A stretch of 64,000 nucleotides of DNA from NCBI GenBank assembly GCA_024226555.1, contig JAAELO010000054.1:16241-80240 (forward strand). The letters are read 5' to 3'. The first letter of the stretch is position 1, and the number at the start of each line of letters is the position of its first letter. The position numbers and the translations under genes are program-made. Below are positions 46,783-55,184 of the stretch, piece by piece. Under the pieces are notes generated by a model that made no database searches, was not told the origin of the DNA, and saw only the letters and a program-made list of their open reading frames with translations. This DNA is from Desulfobacterales bacterium. Lineage in GTDB: Bacteria > Desulfobacterota > Desulfobacteria > Desulfobacterales > JAAELO01.

Positions 46783-46931
46783 TTATTCTAATGAAGGTTT
46801 ATGCTTGTTACGCCTGTTATATTTTGTTCTAACACCATGCCTACCACCCTTGTGAATAAGGTTTTTTGCGACAAGATTTCGATTTTTTGGAATTTTTTTT
46901 TTATTTTCTTGATCTTTCTCTTTCTTCGCAT
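46783..46931 (-). pseudogene. Small basic gene interrupted at a 10-base A run (frameshift or slippage)
   Basis: The segment RNLVAKNLIHKGGRHGVRTK...NKHKP in one frame has the composition of a known type of short basic phage protein, but that frame has no start codon. The only ATG (46931) is in another frame and reads a Lys/Arg string up to ten consecutive A (minus strand, ~46893-46902); a one-base shift there would join the two. Either a sequencing/assembly error, a mutation, or transcriptional slippage. Confidence 0.45.
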
Positions 46932-46942
46932 GATTTAAATAT

Positions 46943-46970
46943 CATATATTAAATTGAGACTGTAAATCAA
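46943..46970 (-). promoter_or_regulatory. Promoter of the 46.9-41.9 kb accessory operon
   Basis: Minus strand TTGATT (46965-46970) and TATATG (46943-46948), spacer 16; AAAAAGCTT upstream as in other members of the family, but the spacer box is degenerate. Confidence 0.4.
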
Positions 46971-46971
46971 T

Positions 46972-47812
46972 AAAGCTTTTTGGATATTAAAATATATTGG
47001 AAGAGGCAATTTCGTGTTGAGCGCGGGGGGTGTGTACGACCACTTCCAATCCACAATCTGAAAATATCCATAAAGGATCTCCATTTACCCTGTACTGCAT
47101 TTAAAAACTTTTTTTATAGCATGAGATACCCCATATTAATGTAGCTTAAAATGGATTTGAGAGTCTTATAGGTGTATAAAAGAAGACTACTTTTTTTAAC
47201 ACTCTACTAATCTAATACCACTATGGTGCTGTGGCTCTCTCACATGCATCAGGTTAGACGTTCTCTATTTCATCCTTGAATGTTGGTGTCAATGCGCTTG
47301 TGTACACAGTGAGTATACAGAGCCTTATAGAGCTATATCATATATGGACATAATCACCTAATTACTATGATTTTAATTTATATTATATCTGCCCATGTCA
47401 CACAATATAGAAGCCCCCTTATATAGCCCCATATATAGCCCCCTTTATATAAAGCCCCATGTATAGGGGCTTTGCTATATCACACAATACTATTATGTGA
47501 CTTGTAAGCGGGTATTGTGGGCAGCTATTCAAAGGGGCTTTATATTGGGCGCTATATTGGGCTTTTTGTTGGTTGTTGCTCAGGAAAGGCCAAAAAACAG
47601 AAAAAAATTGAATTTTTATTCAACAATCAATCAAAGGAAAAAAAAAAGAATTAAAAAACTTTTTTTATTTTGCTAAACAAAAAACAGGCTTTACAAGGCT
47701 CTCAGCTTGCCTACACTGCACAATAAATTTTCTAAGGCTAGTTAATAGCTTTAGTATTTTAATTTGATTAGGGGCTTATAGGGAGGGCATAGCATGGATA
47801 TTTTAAAGGCAT
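46972..47812. other. Non-coding region with GCCCC/GGGGC repeats
   Basis: Over 800 bp without a credible gene. Between 47411 and 47556 there are four TATA(A)AGCCCC units followed by inverted GGGGCTTTATAT and GGGCGCTATAT units and flanking CACACAATA boxes, a clear local repeat array. Poly-purine and T-rich runs fill the rest. It could be a replication origin, partition site or regulatory hub next to the DUF932 gene. Confidence 0.5.
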
Positions 47813-47838
47813 AAAAAAAGCCGCTTTTTAGGCGGCTT
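47813..47838 (-). terminator. Intrinsic terminator after DUF932 gene
   Basis: Minus strand AAGCCGC-CTAAAAA-GCGGCTT followed by seven T. Confidence 0.85.
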
Positions 47839-47863
47839 ATATAGGATTTTTTAAAAGTTTTTT

Positions 47864-48901
47864 TTATGCGGCTTCGAGCATATGTTTTAAAGCTTTATGT
47901 ACTAGCTTTTCTTTATCATTGCGGCCATTTACGCTTTGTGATTCGCTGTATTGTGGTTTGTTGCCGTGTGTACTGATATGAGTTAAAACGTTATTTAATG
48001 CCCATTGTGAAGCGCCAAGCTCCCTTTTATATTTTGACCATAGCGCCATGTGATGTTCAATAATTGGTTGACGTTTTAATGTTGGTCTAATTACACGTTG
48101 GTATTCTTCATAAGTTGGTGCTAATGAGGTATCAATTTTATTTATAATTGCTAACGCTTCATAAACAGTCTGAAAACTAACATCGGTTTTAACTTGCTGC
48201 ATAAAATCAGCTTTATCATTTTGGTATGCCTCAACTCCGCAAGTAATAACCTTAACCGCTTTTTCTACGCTTAAAGCTTGCGTATGTTTTTGTTTGTATT
48301 CTATTACAGGCTTTGCACTCACCATGCCATTTGCACAAATAAAACGATATGCAGAACATTTAATAGAAAAATTCCCAGAACCATCAAAGCTATTAGTAGC
48401 TGTTATTGAAAGTGCTACTTCATCCCTAACTGATGGATTGCTTGATACGTCAAAACTGGTAGACGGTAGGATAATTTCTAAACGCATTTTAGAACCATCA
48501 TTATCAATGCGGGTTCTAGTGAATGCATTTGTAAGATCAATATCAGATTGATTTAACGCTGCTAGTAGATTGGTTGTTAAATGCCTGTTATCTACAATTT
48601 TATATCCCTCACCTTGAACGCTTAAAGGCTTATTACTTGATGCATTAAAAATTGTTTTCATGCCAGTACTAACAGTATTACCATTATTATCAGTTGTTGA
48701 GTTATTGCGAGCAACAACATTATAAAATAAACCTTTTGACTCAATTTGTTCCGTTAGTGTTGCGCCTATATCATCAGTGGCTATGGTTGGAACGTTCCAA
48801 TGTGTTGTTCCTTCCTTTGCTTGTGAATAGTCGATAGCTTGCGCTTGTGTTTCTTGATTTTTACCAAAGATAGCCACTACGTTATTGTTTGAAGTATTCA
48901 T
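47864..48901 (-). CDS. DUF932 domain protein
   Basis: 345 aa. VQGEGYKIVDNRHLTTNLLAAL ... RDEVALSITATNSFDGSGNFSIKCSAYRFICANGM (in parts) is the DUF932 (plasmid/phage-like) pattern; helical C-terminus ...HHMALWSKYKREL... . Family members occur on plasmids and phages near replication regions; biochemical role unproven. Transcribed with a 56-aa gene from a shared-operator promoter and closed by a strong terminator. Confidence 0.85.
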   Translation of the reverse strand: MNTSNNNVVAIFGKNQETQAQAIDYSQAKEGTTHWNVPTIATDDIGATLTEQIESKGLFYNVVARNNSTTDNNGNTVSTGMKTIFNASSNKPLSVQGEGYKIVDNRHLTTNLLAALNQSDIDLTNAFTRTRIDNDGSKMRLEIILPSTSFDVSSNPSVRDEVALSITATNSFDGSGNFSIKCSAYRFICANGMVSAKPVIEYKQKHTQALSVEKAVKVITCGVEAYQNDKADFMQQVKTDVSFQTVYEALAIINKIDTSLAPTYEEYQRVIRPTLKRQPIIEHHMALWSKYKRELGASQWALNNVLTHISTHGNKPQYSESQSVNGRNDKEKLVHKALKHMLEAA

Positions 48902-48950
48902 AATATTTTACCTTTTAATTTAAGTTTTGGTTTTAAGTTTTGGTTTTGGT

Positions 48951-49121
48951 TTATCGTAAAGTTTTTATTACTTTTCTGCCTAATTGCTTAGCTATATAGT
49001 TTTTATAGTTTTTATCATGTTGTTGTTCTATTGCACGTTCAAAAGTGTTTACTACATCAGTGGATGTAAAAACGGCTTTTTTGCTTGTAGGGTAAACAGT
49101 AGGAATGTTTGAATTTTGCAT
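48951..49121 (-). CDS. 56-aa basic protein
   Basis: MQNSNIPTVYPTSKKAVFTS...NYIAKQLGRKVIKTLR, ATG at 49121 behind GAGG. First gene of the DUF932 transcript; too short for the track. No family recognised. Confidence 0.6.
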   Translation of the reverse strand: MQNSNIPTVYPTSKKAVFTSTDVVNTFERAIEQQHDKNYKNYIAKQLGRKVIKTLR

Positions 49122-49174
49122 GGGTAGAGCCTCGTGTTGATAATTTAATTTAAAATGTAATATTTACAATACAC

Positions 49175-49202
49175 ATAATAAACACTTAACACATAGAAGC
49201 AA
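49175..49202 (-). promoter_or_regulatory. Shared-operator promoter for the DUF932 cassette
   Basis: TTGCTT (49197-49202), spacer 16 with CTATGTGTTAAG, -10 TATTAT (49175-49180); upstream ATAACAGATAGAATGC. Confidence 0.6.
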
Positions 49203-49432
49203 GCATTCTATCTGTTATATTTTAAATTAAATTTATAATGCTTATAAGTTATTGATTTGATTCTTATTTTTTCACATTTTTTCTTTTCTTTTTTTCAGCT
49301 ATCTATTACGCTTATATAGTCATTAGAAAAGCGGTTTTATTGATTCGGTAATAGCTAACGTTAAACAATAGCCGTAAATGATTTTTTAATAACACCATCA
49401 AATTTTTATTTTCAAAACTTCTCTTTCAATAA

Positions 49433-49517
49433 CTCTCAAAAAAAAGTAAAAGCTTGCCGGACGATTTTTTTTTTCAAGTTTTCAATAAATAAAGTAAAAC
49501 CTATCTGGAAGAAAATT
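49433..49517 (+). repeat. 36-bp repeat copies A1 and B1
   Basis: A1 (49433-49474): CTCTCAAAA..AGTAAAAGC then TTGCCGGACGATTTTT. B1 (49491-49517): AAAGTAAAACC then TATCTGGAAGAAAATT, a diverged right half. Same A-then-B order recurs at 51.97 kb. Confidence 0.8.
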
Positions 49518-49523
49518 CAGGCA

Positions 49524-49550
49524 TAAAAAAAGGCGCTTAATTAGCGCCTA
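49524..49550 (-). terminator. Intrinsic terminator
   Basis: Minus strand AGGCGCTAATTAAGCGCCT followed by a T-run; closes the 50.7-49.6 kb cassette. Confidence 0.85.
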
Positions 49551-49583
49551 TATTTTTGAGTTAAGTTTTATTTTTATCTATGA

Positions 49584-50285
49584 TTAAGCTTCGAGGGCTT
49601 CAATATCAGCACGTTTGCACCATGTTGAGGTATCGCAGTAATCAACACCTTTTTCGTAATATTTATAATTCTCCTCATTTGTGCCAGTTCTGATAAATGA
49701 ATTTGTATAAGTTCCAGAATTAAATTCACTCATAAAAAACATGTTTAATCCTTCCTTGGTAGTATGCCAGTTTTTAGGGGGTAAAACTTCTAGCATATCC
49801 CAATAGCGTTCACGGTCAATTTCAATTGGATTTGAAACCCAGCAAGCCTTTTGAGTGGCTTCATATTCTGACCATGTAATAATTTTATAAGGTTGATCTT
49901 TCTTTTCATATTCGTTTTCAGTTGGTTTATTTTTATCATCGCGTGTAGCTATAGCGCAGCTCTCATCGCTGTAAAAGTTCCAGATTGAATTGATTTTATT
50001 AACTAACACAAATGGGCGTGTGAATTCTATTGGCTGCATTTGGTAAGCAATGCGCTTTATAATAGCTGATCTTTTTGTTTCGTCTTTGAAGTTATTACAG
50101 GCATAAATACTAACCTCTTCAAAATCTCCACTTTCTTTTAATTTCTTTTGAATAATTTGTGCATCTTCAGCGTTAAATGATGTGTCATTTTCAACGATAA
50201 CCATAGAAACAAAATAATTTTGTTCTTTTGATTCCATAGTAAAAACATGATAAAAATTTTCTTTCTTTGATTGAGAAGTTTTCAT
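49584..50285 (-). CDS. Hypothetical protein
   Basis: 233 aa from MKTSQSKKEN (AAGGTG before it). Mixed fold with aromatic/charged C-terminus (DYCDTSTWCKRADIEAL). No family recognised. Second gene of its cassette. Confidence 0.6.
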   Translation of the reverse strand: MKTSQSKKENFYHVFTMESKEQNYFVSMVIVENDTSFNAEDAQIIQKKLKESGDFEEVSIYACNNFKDETKRSAIIKRIAYQMQPIEFTRPFVLVNKINSIWNFYSDESCAIATRDDKNKPTENEYEKKDQPYKIITWSEYEATQKACWVSNPIEIDRERYWDMLEVLPPKNWHTTKEGLNMFFMSEFNSGTYTNSFIRTGTNEENYKYYEKGVDYCDTSTWCKRADIEALEA

Positions 50286-50312
50286 TGTTAACACCTTATA
50301 AATTTAATTAAA

Positions 50313-50681
50313 TTATTGTTTACCGTAAAAATGTTCTGCAATTTGTTGTTGGGTGATTGGGTAATCTGCTAACTTATCAACACAATCTTCTATATCACCA
50401 GTATAATAACATTCATGATTGTTTAACTCGCGTTCAATAATTGCCTTGATTCCATTTTCTTTTATATCTTGTTCAATACCTTGTTCTGCAATTTTATTGA
50501 GTCCATCCATAAGCTCTTTAGCATTACATTTTGGAGCGATTAAACCAGCACCACAACTAACATAAATTACATCTTTTTCTCTCTTCTCTTCAAGCTGAGA
50601 ATTGCTGAAAGCGAAAAACGCGCCCATATCATTAAAAAGTTTTGTTTGTGCTTCTTCTATATAATCAGATAAGTATTTCAT
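50313..50681 (-). CDS. Hypothetical protein (DUF7659-like)
   Basis: 122 aa. YIEEAQTKLFNDMGAFFAFSNSQLEEK (in parts) with ISCGAG-like ...VYVSCGAGLI... and a C-terminal ITQQQIAEHFYG match a small family seen in phage accessory regions. No biochemical role known. Confidence 0.55.
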   Translation of the reverse strand: MKYLSDYIEEAQTKLFNDMGAFFAFSNSQLEEKREKDVIYVSCGAGLIAPKCNAKELMDGLNKIAEQGIEQDIKENGIKAIIERELNNHECYYTGDIEDCVDKLADYPITQQQIAEHFYGKQ

Positions 50682-50712
50682 TTTTTAGCCCTTATTATTT
50701 AAGTTAAGATAA

Positions 50713-50740
50713 TTATTATTCATGTAACACATAATATCAA
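50713..50740 (-). promoter_or_regulatory. Shared-operator promoter
   Basis: TTGATA (50735-50740), spacer TTATGTGTTACATGAA (16), -10 TAATAA (50713-50718); upstream AATAACAGATAAAAAGC. Confidence 0.65.
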
Positions 50741-50768
50741 GCTTTTTATCTGTTATTTTTCAGGCAAT

Positions 50769-50792
50769 AAAAAAGGCACTAAAAAGCGCCCT
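50769..50792 (-). terminator. Intrinsic terminator
   Basis: Minus strand GGCGC-TTTTTA-GTGCC then T-run; closes the 51.7-50.8 kb cassette. Confidence 0.75.
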
Positions 50793-50810
50793 TTATAAAT
50801 CTAATTAAAT

Positions 50811-51392
50811 TTATATAGATTGGTGTTGCATTGTATTATTAACAGGTTTTTGCAATGCATCCTGTAAGATGGTTTTATTAGTTTCGGTTAACAGTTGGGC
50901 TTTTGTATTTTCTAATGCTTTGGCTTTAGACTTGCCACTTGCTAAACATTGCCCACTATGCGTATATACTCCCCAGTCCCCCAAATAATCAATAGAAGCT
51001 GGCCGAGCGACAAAAAGAGAAGGCCATTCTTTTATTTTTGCAGCCACTAGATCAACAAGTAATTGATTAGAATTATGATGAAAAATGACAGGCTTATCAA
51101 AGTTTTCAAGGTATTGAATAGCGTTGGCTGTTTCACCTGTAAGCATAAATTCTTTAGCAGTAGTGGAACAATAAACACGATTAATTGATATTTTCCGTGG
51201 TGCTGTAAAAGTGCCTGTATAACAGCCCTTATTAAATCTAGCAATTAAAGCGTTTTTTGCTTCTACAGTTGCCTTGCATGAAACCTTAAAATTATCAATT
51301 TTAAAATGATAGCGTCCATCTACTGGTAGTGGTTGTTGCTCTTGAATTGCTTTGGCAATTTCTGGAAATGTGTTTTTTTTGTATGTATTCAT
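50811..51392 (-). CDS. Hypothetical protein
   Basis: 193 aa, basic, mixed fold with STTAKEFMLTGETANAIQYL and a C-terminal GKSKAKALENTKAQLL. No family recognised. Second gene of its cassette, 10 bp after the first. Confidence 0.6.
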   Translation of the reverse strand: MNTYKKNTFPEIAKAIQEQQPLPVDGRYHFKIDNFKVSCKATVEAKNALIARFNKGCYTGTFTAPRKISINRVYCSTTAKEFMLTGETANAIQYLENFDKPVIFHHNSNQLLVDLVAAKIKEWPSLFVARPASIDYLGDWGVYTHSGQCLASGKSKAKALENTKAQLLTETNKTILQDALQKPVNNTMQHQSI

Positions 51393-51402
51393 TTTTTAAC
51401 CC

Positions 51403-51690
51403 TCATTTAATTTTATAATTTACTTTTATTTCTTCTGGTTTACATGGTGGAGCAGCATATAGAATAAGTGACTGAGAACTATTGTTAGATTTATTTTCGT
51501 TCGTAGCAGCAAGCTCTATAATTCTGTTTAAATCCTTATCGTTTAATTGCTCGTATACATCAACATTTCTATTAGCGTTTATATGTGCTACCTGTAAATA
51601 GTCACCGTGTTTTTCATGCAATCTATCCGCTACAGAGTAACCGTTACCCATATGATAAAAATTTATTTCGCGTTTAATTTCTTTAGTCAT
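51403..51690 (-). CDS. Hypothetical protein
   Basis: 95 aa from MTKEIKREIN (AGG site before); track start is upstream and unlikely. Contains MGNGYSVADRLHEKHGDYLQVAHI, no recognised family. Confidence 0.55.
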   Translation of the reverse strand: MTKEIKREINFYHMGNGYSVADRLHEKHGDYLQVAHINANRNVDVYEQLNDKDLNRIIELAATNENKSNNSSQSLILYAAPPCKPEEIKVNYKIK

Positions 51691-51731
51691 GTATAACCTC
51701 GTAAAATCAATTAATTTAATAATTACGCTTA

Positions 51732-51759
51732 AGTTAAAACATTTAACACATAGTAGCAA
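51732..51759 (-). promoter_or_regulatory. Shared-operator promoter
   Basis: TTGCTA (51754-51759), spacer CTATGTGTTAAATGTT (16), -10 TTAACT (51732-51737); upstream AATAACAGATAAAAAGC identical to the 50.7 kb copy. Confidence 0.65.
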
Positions 51760-51784
51760 GCTTTTTATCTGTTATTTAATGGAT

Positions 51785-51808
51785 AAAAAAAACCACTAAA
51801 AAGTGGTT
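51785..51808 (-). terminator. Intrinsic terminator
   Basis: Minus strand AACCACTTTTTAGTGGTT plus T-run. It lies after the repeat block that follows the recombinase cassette, so repeats A2/B2 sit inside that transcript's 3' end. Confidence 0.8.
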
Positions 51809-51968
51809 TAATTTGTTGACTCAATAATATAGGCTGATAAAGCTAGTTAGATTCTATATTCTGCTACTGTATATTTATATAGTGGTTTATATTGCTGTGT
51901 GTTTATACAGTAGAGCCAGATATAAAACAGATTAAATTTATAACCTGTGAATGATACAATGGCTCTAT

Positions 51969-52045
51969 CTCTCAAAAAAGTAAAACCTTGCCGGACGATT
52001 TTTTTTTCCCTCAAAAAAGTAAAACCTATCTGGAAGAAATTTTTA
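51969..52045 (+). repeat. 36-bp repeat copies A2 and B2
   Basis: A2 (51969-52007) and B2 (52008-52045) lie head to tail: CTCAAAAAAGTAAAACC common left half; right halves TTGCCGGACGATTTTT (A) and TATCTGGAAGAAATTTTT (B). Just downstream of the recombinase cassette. Confidence 0.85.
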
Positions 52046-52059
52046 ACAAAAAAATTAGT

Positions 52060-52251
52060 TCAATCAACTATTGTTATCTCTATCTTATCTGCTCCAAGGT
52101 CTTCTTTATCTTGATAACCATGCTCCCCAGCGCCATGCAGATAAATGTCTACAAATCTATTTTTAACATCTTCTAACGTTTCTCCTTCTTCTAAAGTTAC
52201 AATTGTTTTAACTTCTGCTACGATTTTTATAGTGATCTCTTCATTACTCAT
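52060..52251 (-). CDS. Small acidic protein
   Basis: 63 aa (ITIKIVAEVKTIVTLEEGETLEDVKNRF, in parts), beta-rich, acidic. Follows the recombinase gene by 11 bp. No family recognised. Confidence 0.55.
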   Translation of the reverse strand: MSNEEITIKIVAEVKTIVTLEEGETLEDVKNRFVDIYLHGAGEHGYQDKEDLGADKIEITIVD

Positions 52252-52262
52252 TTTTCTATCCT

Positions 52263-52817
52263 CTATAATTCAAATTCATCATATGTTTTCAGAGTAGCTT
52301 CTTTAGTCAAGCCAATATAAGCCATTGTAACGGCAGGTGAGCTATGGTTTAACACTTCGCTTATCTGTTCAATAGAAACACCACTAGAATGCATTATATA
52401 GCCCCTAGTTTTACGCATAGAGTGAGTACTAAGTTTAATATCAACTATATCCCCTATCTCTTTAAACTTTCTGGCTACAGTTTCACGTTTTAGGTGATCG
52501 CACTTGATGCGTTTACTTTGAGATTGAAACAAAAACTTATCGTCTGGTCTGTCTTCACGTCTACGCTCAATTATAGCCAATGCACTATTATTAAAACGCA
52601 CAGTTCTAGATTTACCTGTTTTCTGTTCCTTGGTTGTATATTCTCTTGTGTTCATGTTTATATTGCTGTACTCAATATCTAGCAAGTCTGAAATTCTAAA
52701 TGCTACATTTATTCCCAGCTTCCATATATCAGCATAATCTTGTGAACCATGCTTTAACAGCAAGTTTTCAATTCGCTGTATATCATCTTTACTTTTAACA
52801 GCATCAACTTCATTCAC
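52263..52817 (-). CDS. Short tyrosine recombinase (FimB/FimE-sized)
   Basis: 184 aa, catalytic domain only. R41 (AFRISDLL), lysines in KEQKTGKSR, H132-xx-R135 (THSMRKT), H158 (NHSSPAV) and Y167 (AYIGL) form the complete active set. No N-terminal core-binding domain, as in the fimbrial inverting recombinases. Flanked on one side by a copy of the 36-bp repeat. Likely performs site-specific inversion, excision or multimer resolution; target sites are not proven. Confidence 0.88.
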   Translation of the reverse strand: MNEVDAVKSKDDIQRIENLLLKHGSQDYADIWKLGINVAFRISDLLDIEYSNINMNTREYTTKEQKTGKSRTVRFNNSALAIIERRREDRPDDKFLFQSQSKRIKCDHLKRETVARKFKEIGDIVDIKLSTHSMRKTRGYIMHSSGVSIEQISEVLNHSSPAVTMAYIGLTKEATLKTYDEFEL

Positions 52818-52850
52818 TTGTTAGCCCTCAATATTTATTAATTAAACTCT

Positions 52851-52878
52851 ATTATAATCATGTAACACTAATAGTCAA
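52851..52878 (-). promoter_or_regulatory. Shared-operator promoter for the recombinase cassette
   Basis: TTGACT (52873-52878), spacer ATTAGTGTTACATGAT (16), -10 TATAAT (52851-52856); upstream AATAACACATAAGTTG gives a TAACAC...GTGTTA inverted repeat. Confidence 0.7.
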
Positions 52879-52901
52879 CAACTTATGTGTTATTTAATGA
52901 A

Positions 52902-52928
52902 TAAAAAAAACCGCTTGTTAGGCGGCTT
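52902..52928 (-). terminator. Intrinsic terminator
   Basis: Minus strand AGCCGC-CTAACAA-GCGGTT plus eight T, closing the 55.1-52.9 kb operon. Confidence 0.8.
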
Positions 52929-52948
52929 CTAATACTCTCTAGTGGATT

Positions 52949-53266
52949 TTAATTTTTATTAGCTTCTTGTTCTGCTATATGCGCTCTTTTCACCCTGTAC
53001 ACTGTCTGGTGGCTACAGTTGCATTTTTTAGCAACATCCAAAGCTCTGAGGTTATTAACGAATAAGAGTTTAATTATTTTCTTATGTAACTCTCTCTCTT
53101 CATCAGTTAACACTCTACCAACATAAACCCGTTCTGGTTTTTCAAGAATTTCTATAGCTTTTTCTAATCTTGATATAGCTTGAATATATTTACCGTTTGA
53201 AGGTTTTAATCGTAAACCATCAAGTTTATTTGTGAGTTGTTTTATTTGTGATTGTAATATTTTCAT
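52949..53266 (-). CDS. Helix-turn-helix protein
   Basis: 105 aa. C-terminal RALDVAKKCNCSHQTVYRVKRAHI is a Hin/recombinase-type helix-turn-helix; the N-terminal part is a coiled coil. Possibly a DNA-binding regulator or recombination accessory. Last gene of its operon before a terminator. Confidence 0.65.
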   Translation of the reverse strand: MKILQSQIKQLTNKLDGLRLKPSNGKYIQAISRLEKAIEILEKPERVYVGRVLTDEERELHKKIIKLLFVNNLRALDVAKKCNCSHQTVYRVKRAHIAEQEANKN

Positions 53267-53278
53267 TTTAAAACCTTT

Positions 53279-53674
53279 TTAAGAACCTAGATAATAATAG
53301 ATTTCGTTATCAGTTCCAAGTCCTAACCTACCAATAGTTTTATCGTCTTTTTCGTACCCTTCCCAATCTATTGGTGATTGTTCAAGATATTCATTATCTT
53401 CTCTTACATCACCACTAATTAACTGCAAGAATAAAGCGTTAGATTCAATATCACTCATTTGATTAATTTCTTCTTCATCCATACCAGCATTAACCATATC
53501 AGTTTTCAATGCTTGTATTTGTTCAGGCGTTTTAAGTAGTATTAAGGATTCACTTTCATCAATAGCGGCTTGCCATGTGATTTTAGCTGCATTTTCCCCT
53601 TTTTCCATTATTGAGCCAGAATAATTAGATGGTTCTAAATCGTTAGTAAAATAATCTGTTACGTTAATTTCCAT
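53279..53674 (-). CDS. Acidic hypothetical protein
   Basis: 131 aa, strongly acidic, DNA-mimic-like in composition (DMVNAGMDEEEINQMSDIESNALF, in parts). Such acidic proteins in phage accessory operons are often anti-defence factors, but I have only composition as evidence. Confidence 0.5.
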   Translation of the reverse strand: MEINVTDYFTNDLEPSNYSGSIMEKGENAAKITWQAAIDESESLILLKTPEQIQALKTDMVNAGMDEEEINQMSDIESNALFLQLISGDVREDNEYLEQSPIDWEGYEKDDKTIGRLGLGTDNEIYYYLGS

Positions 53675-53675
53675 C

Positions 53676-53894
53676 TCAATAACTCCTTAAAGAAATTTCT
53701 ATAATTTCATTCTGATTTTTAGGAAACGCTTTAGCACTCCAATCCATCACATTCTTTTCAATAGCTGCAAAGCTTTCACCATAAACGGGTATCTCTTTCA
53801 CCCATGTTTTATTTTTACCAGTGGGGTCAATCATTTTTAATTTAACATCATAACGGTTTTTTGCGGTTAGGCATGTATCTGTATCGGTAGTCAT
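53676..53894 (-). CDS. Hypothetical protein
   Basis: 72 aa, ends 4 bases into the next gene's end. Beta-rich (RYDVKLKMIDPTGKNKTWVKE). No family recognised. Confidence 0.5.
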   Translation of the reverse strand: MTTDTDTCLTAKNRYDVKLKMIDPTGKNKTWVKEIPVYGESFAAIEKNVMDWSAKAFPKNQNEIIEISLRSY

Positions 53895-54322
53895 TCTTTT
53901 GCCTTTTCAATTATTGAATAGATTTCTTCAAATGAAAAATGATGATCAGGATGATTAATATCTAGCTCATCATTATAACAATTATCATTTGAAGTTAGAT
54001 CTGTTAAATTATAATAGAGTGCTTCTAACATCGCTAACGGGATTTCAACTTTTTTGTATAAATCAGCTAAGTCAGCTTCAATCAACACCATTAAATTATC
54101 AGGTATTTGATCAAGTCTTAAAAGTTTATCACTAGTTTCATCTAAAAATGATTTTGTTACTTCTATTGAACAACCAACGCCATTAGGTGCTGATGGATTT
54201 TCACAACAACCACGGGCAAAATAAACACCACGTTCTAACGTATCAATATATACGATTGTGTATCGGTCAAGTGTTTCACCACCATTATCTAATACAATTA
54301 CATTTGAATTTTTAATTTTCAT
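53891..54322 (-). CDS. Hypothetical protein
   Basis: 143 aa from MKIKNSNVIV (ORF track starts inside the neighbour). Mixed fold with YFARGCCENPSAPNGVGC and an acidic C-terminus. No family recognised. Confidence 0.55.
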   Translation of the reverse strand: MKIKNSNVIVLDNGGETLDRYTIVYIDTLERGVYFARGCCENPSAPNGVGCSIEVTKSFLDETSDKLLRLDQIPDNLMVLIEADLADLYKKVEIPLAMLEALYYNLTDLTSNDNCYNDELDINHPDHHFSFEEIYSIIEKAKE

Positions 54323-54329
54323 TTTATAC

Positions 54330-54689
54330 CTATTTATTTTGTGGCTTATAACCACAAACCCAACTTAAAGAATTAGTTATTAACTTAGCTGCATTTTCTG
54401 GAGATATGCCATTCACAGAATAATGATGATTCCATTTACCAGAATATGGATTTGAATGATGTGTTAATTCTCTACCGTTTAAAGCATTTTCAAAGCGAGT
54501 GAAAACAGTAAATACTGCTGAGTTTTCATGACGGACAGTTATCAACAATTTACCCGCTTTAGTTTGTAACGTGTAAAGAGAGTACTTTTCTCTATCGAAA
54601 TTTTTTGAACACGAAACATAATCTTTTAACTCTACTTCTATGTGAGTAGTAACCAGTTCTGTAAACTTTCGCTGTTTTGCAGTATGCAC
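54330..54689 (-). CDS. Hypothetical protein
   Basis: 119 aa, mixed fold (LYTLQTKAGKLLITVRHENSAVFTVFTRF), ...NPYSGKWNHHYSVNG... . No family recognised. Confidence 0.55.
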   Translation of the reverse strand: MHTAKQRKFTELVTTHIEVELKDYVSCSKNFDREKYSLYTLQTKAGKLLITVRHENSAVFTVFTRFENALNGRELTHHSNPYSGKWNHHYSVNGISPENAAKLITNSLSWVCGYKPQNK

Positions 54690-54700
54690 TTTAGATACCC

Positions 54701-55102
54701 CTATTTTCTATTTTCTATTTCTAATTCTTTTTTTAAGTCTGGACTTTCAATTTTTGTCACATGACCACATATATCATTAAGCCATAAATCACGCTTTCCT
54801 GTTTTAAAATCCTTTACCGTTCGATTATAAGAACAACGTAAACCATCAAGCGTTAAACTATGTGTTTGTACATCCAAACGTCCAAGCTCATCACAACTAT
54901 TCAGAAGCAATCCACTTTGAGAAACATTAAAGAATTTTTTAATTTCTTTTAAAAGCTCTTTCAGTGTGTCAGCTTCAAAAACTAATGGCTCATCTAAAAA
55001 ACGACTACAACCAGTGGAAGGGTCGCAGCCTTTTTTAAAATTATCAAGTTCACTGTGAACCAGTGAAAACATTACCATGTATTTTTTACCTGTTTTATCC
55101 AT
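54701..55102 (-). CDS. Hypothetical protein, first of a six-gene operon
   Basis: 133 aa from MDKTGKKYMV; CSRFLDEPLVF and GRLDVQTHSLTLDGLRCSY. No family recognised. Promoter 45 bp upstream. Confidence 0.55.
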   Translation of the reverse strand: MDKTGKKYMVMFSLVHSELDNFKKGCDPSTGCSRFLDEPLVFEADTLKELLKEIKKFFNVSQSGLLLNSCDELGRLDVQTHSLTLDGLRCSYNRTVKDFKTGKRDLWLNDICGHVTKIESPDLKKELEIENRK

Positions 55103-55146
55103 TATAAACACCTACTATGCTTTCGTTTGTTTTTTCATTATTGAGG

Positions 55147-55174
55147 ATTATAAGTTATTAACACTTAGTGTCAA
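55147..55174 (-). promoter_or_regulatory. Shared-operator promoter, best-formed member
   Basis: TTGACA (55169-55174), spacer CTAAGTGTTAATAACT (16), -10 TATAAT (55147-55152). Upstream TAACACATAACAG gives an inverted repeat TAACAC...GTGTTA across 55159-55187. Confidence 0.75.
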
Positions 55175-55184
55175 CTGTTATGTG

